Assembly (NCBI GenBank): GCA_025456425.1
Contig: JALOKP010000021.1
Location: 1-33,175 of the forward strand
Length of the DNA stretch: 33,175 nucleotides
Direction of reading: 5' to 3'
Source: Acidobacteriota bacterium
Lineage (GTDB): Bacteria > Acidobacteriota > Polarisedimenticolia > J045
Under the pieces are notes generated by a model. The model was not told where the DNA came from, searched no databases, and saw only the letters and a list, made by a program, of their open reading frames with translations. Shown here one piece after another: positions 1 to 6,094 of the stretch (its first letter is position 1; the number at the start of each line of letters is the position of its first letter). A program made the position numbers and the translations under genes.

Positions 1-1331
1 TCCTCCTGGTAGACCGCGAGCCAGCCGGGGAAGCGCAGCACGCGCCCCTCGGCCCGGAACTCCGCCTCGCCCGCCCGGATCTCGACGGTCGTGACGTCGA
101 ACTCGGCGGGGTTCATCTGCGAGGCCACGAAGCGGTTCCAGATCAGCGTGTAGAGCTTCAGCTCGTCCGCGTTGAGGAAGCGGGCCAGCGACTCCGGGGT
201 GTGCTCCATCGAGGTCGGGCGGATCGCCTCGTGCGCGTCCTGCGCGGCCTTCGCCTGGCGGAAGGTGCGCGGCTGCGGGGGGAGGTAGTCGGCGCCGTAG
301 GTCCGGCCGATGTGCTCGCGCACCGCGGCCAGCGCCTCGTCGGCGACGCGGGTCGAGTCGGTGCGCATGTAGGTGATCAGGCCGACCAGCCCCTCGTCGC
401 CGATCTCCTTGCCCTCGTACAGGGCCTGCGCCAGGGACATCGTGCGCCGCACCGTGAAGCGGAAGCGGCGCGCCGATTCCTGCTGCAGCTTGCTCGTGAT
501 GAACGGCGGCGGCGAGGTGCTCTTGGAGCGCTTGGCCTCGATCGACTCCACTACGAACGGGTGTGCCGCGGCGTGCGCGACGACCGCCTGGGCCGCCGCC
601 TCGTCGGGCAGCGCGGCGATCCGCAGGTCGCCGTCCTCCTTCTTCCAGGGGACCTTGTCGCTCTGCCAGCGGACCAGCCGGGCCTCGAAGGGCGCGCGCC
701 CCGCCGGCTCCAGCGCCGCGGCGACGGTCCAGTACTCGGTCGTACGGAAGGCGCGGATCTCGTGCTCGCGGTCGACGATCATCCGGACCGCGACGGTCTG
801 GACGCGTCCCGCCGACAGCCCGCGCCGGATCTTGTCCCACAACAGCGGCGACAGCCGGTAGCCGACGATCCGGTCGAGGATGCGGCGCGTCTCCTGGGCC
901 TCGACCATCGCCCCGTCGATCGGGCTGCCGTGGTGGATCGCCTCCTGCACCGCCTTCCGCGTGATCTCGTTGAAGAGGATCCGCTGGACCGGCTTCTCGA
1001 GCTTCTTTCCGCGCAGGATCTCGGCGATGTGCCAGCCGATCGCTTCCCCTTCGCGGTCGGGGTCGGTCGCGAGGAAGATCACCTCGGCGTCCTCGGCCGC
1101 CCGCAGCAGGTCGTCCACCACCTTCTTCTTGTCGGGAAGGACCTCGTAGTGCGGACGGAACGACTTCTTCTCGTCGATCCCGATCCAGTCCTTGTCTTCC
1201 TTCTTCTTGGGGTTCTTCGGCAGGTCGCGGACGTGCCCCATCGAGGCTTTGACCTTGAAGTCCTTCCCCAGGAACTTGTTGATCGTCTTCGCCTTGGCCG
1301 GCGACTCGACGATGACCAGGTTCTTCGCCAC
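1..1331 (-). CDS. topA: DNA topoisomerase I, N-terminal part (cut by window start)
   Basis: Type IA topoisomerase that relaxes negatively supercoiled DNA through a transient 5'-phosphotyrosine break. The first 443 codons are visible and the C-terminus lies outside the window. The TOPRIM domain opens the protein with VIVESPAKAKTI (residues 6-17, catalytic Glu9) and continues with DPDREGE (90-96, metal-binding acidic residues). The active-site motif TYMRTDS places the catalytic tyrosine at about residue 321, close to its position in E. coli TopA. The GTG start is chosen because the TOPRIM motif begins immediately after it and a GGGGGAAGG ribosome-binding site sits just upstream. It follows dprA on the same strand after 83 nt, a common gene order, and has its own promoter. 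Identity is certain; only the missing C-terminal zinc-ribbon part cannot be judged. Confidence 0.96.
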   Translation of the reverse strand, partial: MAKNLVIVESPAKAKTINKFLGKDFKVKASMGHVRDLPKNPKKKEDKDWIGIDEKKSFRPHYEVLPDKKKVVDDLLRAAEDAEVIFLATDPDREGEAIGWHIAEILRGKKLEKPVQRILFNEITRKAVQEAIHHGSPIDGAMVEAQETRRILDRIVGYRLSPLLWDKIRRGLSAGRVQTVAVRMIVDREHEIRAFRTTEYWTVAAALEPAGRAPFEARLVRWQSDKVPWKKEDGDLRIAALPDEAAAQAVVAHAAAHPFVVESIEAKRSKSTSPPPFITSKLQQESARRFRFTVRRTMSLAQALYEGKEIGDEGLVGLITYMRTDSTRVADEALAAVREHIGRTYGADYLPPQPRTFRQAKAAQDAHEAIRPTSMEHTPESLARFLNADELKLYTLIWNRFVASQMNPAEFDVTTVEIRAGEAEFRAEGRVLRFPGWLAVYQE

Positions 1332-1389
1332 GTCCTTCCCCCGTCCGATTCCCGGGCCCCGCCTCGGCAGACCCCGTCGAGCGCCGGTA

Positions 1390-1418
1390 TGGATAGCCCC
1401 GTCCCTGGGGGGTGTCAA
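1390..1418 (-). promoter_or_regulatory. sigma70-type promoter for topA
   Basis: Reading the minus strand, a perfect TTGACA -35 (1413-1418) is followed by a 17-nt spacer and a TATCCA -10 (1390-1395), predicting a start near 1383 and a leader of about 52 nt before the topA GTG. The TGA inside the -35 hexamer is the dprA stop codon (1415-1417), so topA can be transcribed independently of dprA. Assignment is from sequence match only. Confidence 0.65.
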
Positions 1419-2623
1419 ACCGAGCCGTCGGGACCGTCCGGGCGGCGCCCGCGCTCCGGGCGCCGATAGCGCCCCCCCGGCGCCGCCTCCGCGAAGCCTG
1501 CCACCTGGAGCGTGAACAGTGCGGCAAGTGCTTCTTCTGTCGAGACTTGAGCGGCCGAGACGATCCGGTCCAGGTGGACCGGGTCGGGGCCGGCCAGGGC
1601 GCCGAGCACGCGGTAATACGACGCCGGATACCCGGAAGGCAAGCGCGGGTCCGGTGGGCGGGGCCCGTCCCCGGGGGCGGCCGGCGGACCGGCGGCCGGC
1701 AGCGGGGGGCGGGCGGAGGCCGGGAAGACCGACCAGACGTCGGCGCCGCAGGTCGCGACGGGCGCGCCGTCGCGCAGCAGCGCGAGCGGCCCCTCGCTCC
1801 CCGGGTCGCCGACCCGCCCCGGCACCGCGAGCACCGCGCGCCCCTGTTCCGTCGCCCACCGTGCGGTCGACAGCGAGCCGGAGGTCCGGTCGGCCTCGAC
1901 CACCACCACCGCCCACGAGAGGGCCGCGATCAGGCGGTTGCGCCGGGGGAAGTGGTAGTGGAGCGGCAGCTCGCGCGGCGCGAACTCGGTGACCAGCGCG
2001 CCCCGTGCGGCGATCGCGTCGGCCAGCCGGCGGTGCTCGGCGGGGTAGACGCGGTCGAGGCCGGTCCCCATCACCGCGACCGTGCGCCCGCCGGCGTCGA
2101 GCGTCGCGCGGTGCGCCGCGGCGTCGACGCCGCGGGCCAGCCCGCTGACCACGACGATCCCCGCGGCAGCGAGGTCGCGCGCGAGGTGCCGCGCCATGCG
2201 CTGGCCGTAGTCGGTTGCGGCGCGCGCGCCGACGATCGCCGCCGCCGCGTCGTGCAGCGCGCCGAGGTCGCCGCGCACCGCGAGCACCGGCGGTGGGACT
2301 GCCAGCTCGAGCAGCAGCGGCGGGTAGCGCGGGTCGTCGCGATCGAGCAGCGTCCAGCCGGCGGCCGCGGTCCGCGCCAGCTCCTCGTCGAGCAGCCGCG
2401 ACAGCGCGGGGGCGGTGAGGGCGTCGATCGCGTCGCCGGGGAAGCCGCGCGCGCGCAGCGCCCGGGCGTCCGGCTCGGCCAGCGCGGCCGCGCCCCCCGC
2501 GCGCGCGGCCAGCGCGGTGGCGTGGCGCACCGCCAGCCCCGGGCAGCGCGCCAGGCGCAGCCACCCGGCGAGGCGCGACGCGTCGCCGGCACGCGGTGGG
2601 TCGACGGGGCCGATTTCGCTCAC
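1415..2623 (-). CDS. dprA: DNA processing protein DprA
   Basis: DprA binds incoming single-stranded DNA and loads RecA during natural transformation. The 402-residue protein has a short N-terminal helical region, then the Rossmann-like DNA-binding core with IVGARAATDYG, the family hallmark SGLARGVDAAAH, VMGTGLDRVYP and FPRRNRLIAALS. A C-terminal winged-helix-like stretch is recognisable from about residue 340 (HLDRIVSAAQVSTEEALAAL). Start is a GTG (2621-2623); no strong Shine-Dalgarno is visible before it, so the start is somewhat uncertain. It lies 87 nt after trmB and 83 nt before topA on the same strand. Presence of dprA alone does not prove competence because the gene is nearly universal. 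Confidence 0.93.
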   Translation of the reverse strand: MSEIGPVDPPRAGDASRLAGWLRLARCPGLAVRHATALAARAGGAAALAEPDARALRARGFPGDAIDALTAPALSRLLDEELARTAAAGWTLLDRDDPRYPPLLLELAVPPPVLAVRGDLGALHDAAAAIVGARAATDYGQRMARHLARDLAAAGIVVVSGLARGVDAAAHRATLDAGGRTVAVMGTGLDRVYPAEHRRLADAIAARGALVTEFAPRELPLHYHFPRRNRLIAALSWAVVVVEADRTSGSLSTARWATEQGRAVLAVPGRVGDPGSEGPLALLRDGAPVATCGADVWSVFPASARPPLPAAGPPAAPGDGPRPPDPRLPSGYPASYYRVLGALAGPDPVHLDRIVSAAQVSTEEALAALFTLQVAGFAEAAPGGRYRRPERGRRPDGPDGSV

Positions 2624-2710
2624 CCGGCGATGATGCGGCGCGGGGGCGCCCGCGGCTGCTGCCGGCGCGCGCGGCCGTCCCGCGCGCGGGATCGGGCGCG
2701 CGCCGCCGCG

Positions 2711-3367
2711 CTACCGGCGGACCCAGGCGAAGCGGTGGAACGGCCGTCCCTCGCGCCGGTACTTGATCTCGAAGTTGGTCACGCCCAGCGCGGTGTGGTC
2801 TCCCATCCCCGGGAGGTTCCAGAGCACCTGCTCCTCGCCCGCGTCGGCGAAGCCGCCGTGCCGCGCGAGCCGGTCCGCGATCCACGCGGCGTAGCCGGGG
2901 TGGTCGGTCACGGCGCGGAACAGCGCGCCCGGCTTCATCACGCGCACGAGCTGGTCGAGGTTCGCGGGCTGCACGAAGCGCCGCTTGTGGTGACGCTTCT
3001 TCGGCCACGGGTCCGGGAAGTAGAGGTGGACCGCGTCGAGCGAGCCGTCGGCCAGCCGCTCGCGCAGGAACGCCGCCGCCTCGGCGTGCGCCAGCCGCAC
3101 GTTGGTCAGCCCGCGCTTGCCGGCGCGCTCGACCGCCTGCTCGAGGTAGCGTTTCGCGTACTCGACGCCGAGGAAGTTGACCTCCGGGTACGCGGTCGCG
3201 GCGAGCACGACGAAGCGCCCCTTGCCGGTGCCGATCTCGAGCTCGACCGGCCGGTCGTTGCCGAAGAGCGCCGGCAGGTCGAGCGGCCCGGCCTCCGGCG
3301 CGAGCGCCAGCCGGATCTGATGGTCGGTGCGCACCGGCGACAGCGGCGGGTCGGAGAGGAAGCTCAC
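2711..3367 (-). CDS. trmB: tRNA (guanine-N7-)-methyltransferase
   Basis: SAM-dependent enzyme that makes m7G46 in the tRNA variable loop. The 218-residue protein has the SAM-binding motif EIGTGKGRF (44-52), then GVEYAKRY and the family signature YFPDPWPKKRHHKRR (116-130), which carries the tRNA-binding and catalytic residues, plus the C-terminal TNFEIKYRREG. The GTG start overlaps the folC stop codon by four nucleotides (GTGA), so it is probably translated by coupling to folC. Length and motif order match the family. The same frame stays open far upstream, but that part is antisense or out of frame to folC and carries no trmB homology. Confidence 0.95.
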   Translation of the reverse strand: MSFLSDPPLSPVRTDHQIRLALAPEAGPLDLPALFGNDRPVELEIGTGKGRFVVLAATAYPEVNFLGVEYAKRYLEQAVERAGKRGLTNVRLAHAEAAAFLRERLADGSLDAVHLYFPDPWPKKRHHKRRFVQPANLDQLVRVMKPGALFRAVTDHPGYAAWIADRLARHGGFADAGEEQVLWNLPGMGDHTALGVTNFEIKYRREGRPFHRFAWVRR

Positions 3368-4761
3368 GGCGCGTCCCCCGCCGCAGGGCTGGCCGCCCGC
3401 GGCAGCAGCGTCTCGCGCGGCGGGTGGCCCGGCCCCTCGAGCCCCAGCAGGATCCGCCGCGCGTCCCCCACCAGGTAGAGCGAGCCGGTGACCAGCACCT
3501 CGCCCGCCGACGCGCCGCCAGCGCGCGCCGCGGCCCGCTCCAGCGCCCGTGCCGGGTCGTCGACCACCTCGACCGCCGCACCTGCCGCCGCCAGCGCCCG
3601 CGCGATCGCGGCCGGGTCCAGGGCCTTGTCGATCGCAGGCCGCGTCACGACCCACGCCTCGACCGCCGCGGCGAGCGGCGCGAAGACCTCGAGCGGGTCG
3701 CGCCCCTCGGTCGCACCGAACACCGCGACGCGGCGCCGGCGCCCCCCCGCCCGGCCGGCGCGCTCGTCGGCCGCCGCGAGGTGCGCCGCGAGCGCCTCCG
3801 CCCCCTCGGGGTTGTGCGCGGCGTCGAGCAGCACCGGTGCCTCCCCCGCCCGCTCGATCCACTCCATCCGGCCCGGCCAGCGGACGCGCGACAGCCCCTC
3901 GGCGATCGCCTCCGAGGGGACCGCCAGCCCGCGCTCGCGGCACAGCTCGATCGCCCGGATCGCCAGCGCCGCGTTGCGTCGCTGGTGCGCCCCCGCCAGC
4001 GCGCACGACAGTCCGCGGTAGGTCCGCTCGGGCGTCGCGACCGCGAAGCGCCCGGTGCCGCCGTCGTCCTCGACCGCCAGCTCCGCTGCCGCCGAGTGCA
4101 GCGGGGCGCCGACCGCGCGCGCGCGCGCGGCCACCGCGGCCAGCGCGTCGTCCGCGAGCCACCCGGCCAGGACCGGGATCCCGGGCTTCACGATCCCGGC
4201 CTTCTCGCGGGCGATGTCGGCCCGCGTCGGTCCGAGGATCGCCACGTGGTCCATCGCGACCGTGGTCACGACCGAAGCCAGCGGGGCGATCACGTTGGTC
4301 GCGTCGAGCCGACCGCCCAGTCCGCACTCGATCACGGCGAAGCGCACCCGCTCCTCGGCGAACGCCAGGAACGCGGCGGCGGTCATCATCTCGAAGAAGG
4401 AGGGGAAGCGCGGCAGCGCACCCGAGAGGACCCCTTCCTCGGCCAGGGCCCGCAGCCGGCCGATCCGCTCGCGCAGCGCCGGCCCGGCGATCTCCTCGCC
4501 GTCGATCCGGATCCGCTCCTCGGGACGCACCAGGTGGGGGCTCGTGTAGAGGCCGGCGCGGATCCCCGCGGCGCGCGCGATCGACTCCGCCATCGCCGCG
4601 ACCGACCCCTTGCCGTTGGTGCCGGCCACGTGCAGGGAGCGGAACGCCCGGTCGGGCCGGCCGCAGAGCGCCGCCAGGGCGTGCGCGGTCTCGAGGTCCC
4701 ACTTGAGGGAGGGGCCCTTCAGGCCGTACAGCCAGTCCAGGAGTTCGTCCGGGGGATGCAA
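3364..4761 (-). CDS. folC: bifunctional folylpolyglutamate synthase / dihydrofolate synthase
   Basis: Mur-ligase-family enzyme adding glutamate to dihydropteroate and to reduced folates, using ATP. Diagnostic motifs are the P-loop HVAGTNGKGSVAAM near the N-terminus, YTSPHLVRPEERI, ECGLGGRLDATN, TTVAMDHVAILG and the C-terminal-domain segment VLLDAAHNPEGAEAL. From the proposed TTG start the product is 465 residues, slightly longer than usual, with an Ala-rich C-terminal tail. The start is the weak point: no ATG precedes the conserved region and the TTG at 4759-4761 lies 14 nt after the accD stop without a clear Shine-Dalgarno. A CTG overlapping that stop is an alternative. The accD-folC pairing is widespread in bacteria. 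A short alternating CG tract near 4114 encodes an Ala-Arg run and looks incidental. Confidence 0.93.
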   Translation of the reverse strand: MHPPDELLDWLYGLKGPSLKWDLETAHALAALCGRPDRAFRSLHVAGTNGKGSVAAMAESIARAAGIRAGLYTSPHLVRPEERIRIDGEEIAGPALRERIGRLRALAEEGVLSGALPRFPSFFEMMTAAAFLAFAEERVRFAVIECGLGGRLDATNVIAPLASVVTTVAMDHVAILGPTRADIAREKAGIVKPGIPVLAGWLADDALAAVAARARAVGAPLHSAAAELAVEDDGGTGRFAVATPERTYRGLSCALAGAHQRRNAALAIRAIELCRERGLAVPSEAIAEGLSRVRWPGRMEWIERAGEAPVLLDAAHNPEGAEALAAHLAAADERAGRAGGRRRRVAVFGATEGRDPLEVFAPLAAAVEAWVVTRPAIDKALDPAAIARALAAAGAAVEVVDDPARALERAAARAGGASAGEVLVTGSLYLVGDARRILLGLEGPGHPPRETLLPRAASPAAGDAP

Positions 4762-4775
4762 GTCGTGGGCTGGGG

Positions 4776-5669
<894 letters not shown>

Positions 5670-5692
5670 GCGGGCGGGCCCTCCCGCCGCGG

Positions 5693-5721
5693 AGACTAGT
5701 GAGCCCCGGGGGTCCAGTCAA
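5693..5721 (-). promoter_or_regulatory. sigma70-type promoter for accD
   Basis: On the minus strand TTGACT (5716-5721), a 17-nt spacer and TAGTCT (5693-5698) form a good promoter. The predicted transcript starts near 5686, leaving a leader of only about 17 nt before the accD ATG. The 16-bp palindrome at 5741-5756 lies 19 bp upstream of the -35. Confidence 0.55.
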
Positions 5722-5740
5722 CCCGACCGACTCCGGGAGG

Positions 5741-5756
5741 CTTACGAATTCGTAAG
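5741..5756. promoter_or_regulatory. perfect 16-bp palindrome between divergent accD and rpsU promoters (candidate operator)
   Basis: CTTACGAATTCGTAAG is identical to its reverse complement. It is AT-rich compared with its surroundings, lies in the 185-bp gap between accD and rpsU, and sits upstream of both predicted -35 boxes (19 bp from accD, 34 bp from rpsU). Size and symmetry fit the binding site of a dimeric helix-turn-helix regulator. No regulator gene is adjacent, so the factor is unknown. Confidence 0.45.
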
Positions 5757-5790
5757 CTTGATGCGCCCGCGGCTGGACGCAACGGCGCCA

Positions 5791-5819
5791 TTGACGCCAT
5801 GTTCCCGGTCGAATATCCT
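5791..5819 (+). promoter_or_regulatory. sigma70-type promoter for rpsU
   Basis: TTGACG (5791-5796), 17-nt spacer, TATCCT (5814-5819). The transcript would begin near 5826, about 29 nt before the rpsU ATG, leaving room for the GAGGAGAG ribosome-binding site at 5837-5844. Confidence 0.6.
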
Positions 5820-5854
5820 GAGCAGTCTTTTGTCCTGAGGAGAGCAGTTTCCCG

Positions 5855-6058
5855 ATGCCAGACTCGACTTACGTCGTCGTCAAGGAGGACCTGGAGAAGG
5901 CTCTCCGCCGGTTCCGCCGCAAGGTGGAGAAGTTCGGAATCCGCAAGGCGATCCGCCAGCACGAGTACTACGAGAAGCCGTCCGAGCGCCGCCGCCGCCG
6001 CCGCCGCGAGAACGACCGCAAGCGCCGCAAGGCCGAGCGCAAGGCGACGAAGGAATAG
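5855..6058 (+). CDS. rpsU: 30S ribosomal protein S21
   Basis: Small basic protein of the 30S subunit platform that helps base-pairing between the mRNA Shine-Dalgarno and 16S rRNA. The 67-residue sequence has the S21 pattern: VVVKEDLEKALRRFRRKVEK at the N-terminus, IRKAIRQHEYYEKPSERRRR in the middle, and a strongly basic Arg/Lys tail. ATG start with GAGGAGAG ten nucleotides upstream. It stands alone with its own promoter and a downstream GC-rich hairpin, divergent from accD and convergent with the receiver/TonB-type gene. Presence of S21 argues against an actinobacterial origin for this GC-rich DNA. Confidence 0.95.
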   Translation: MPDSTYVVVKEDLEKALRRFRRKVEKFGIRKAIRQHEYYEKPSERRRRRRRENDRKRRKAERKATKE

Positions 6059-6070
6059 CCGCCCCGGGTA

Positions 6071-6090
6071 CCGGACCGCAGCCGGTCCGG
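6071..6090. terminator. GC-rich hairpin between convergent genes (possible bidirectional terminator)
   Basis: An 8-bp perfect stem CCGGACCG/CGGTCCGG with a CAGC loop lies in the 36-nt gap between the rpsU stop and the stop of the receiver/TonB-type gene. There is no T-run on either side, so it would have to act as a non-canonical or Rho-assisted terminator, or as a 3'-end stabiliser. Confidence 0.4.
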
Positions 6091-6094
6091 GCCG

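Noticed and set aside
2678-2691. 14-bp palindrome TCCCGCGCGCGGGA between trmB and dprA
   Set aside because: Made only of G/C apart from the two ends, expected by chance in this composition, with no promoter or T-run nearby.
4110-4135. Alternating CG tract in folC, possible Z-DNA or slippage site
   Set aside because: It encodes an in-frame Ala-Arg run inside an intact gene and is short; nothing suggests a function.
5745-5759. Adjacent EcoRI (GAATTC) and HindIII (AAGCTT) sites, as in a cloning polylinker
   Set aside because: The sites fall within a perfect 16-bp palindrome and its flank between two well-formed promoters, and sequence on both sides is native coding context. Chance or operator symmetry explains them better than a vector scar.
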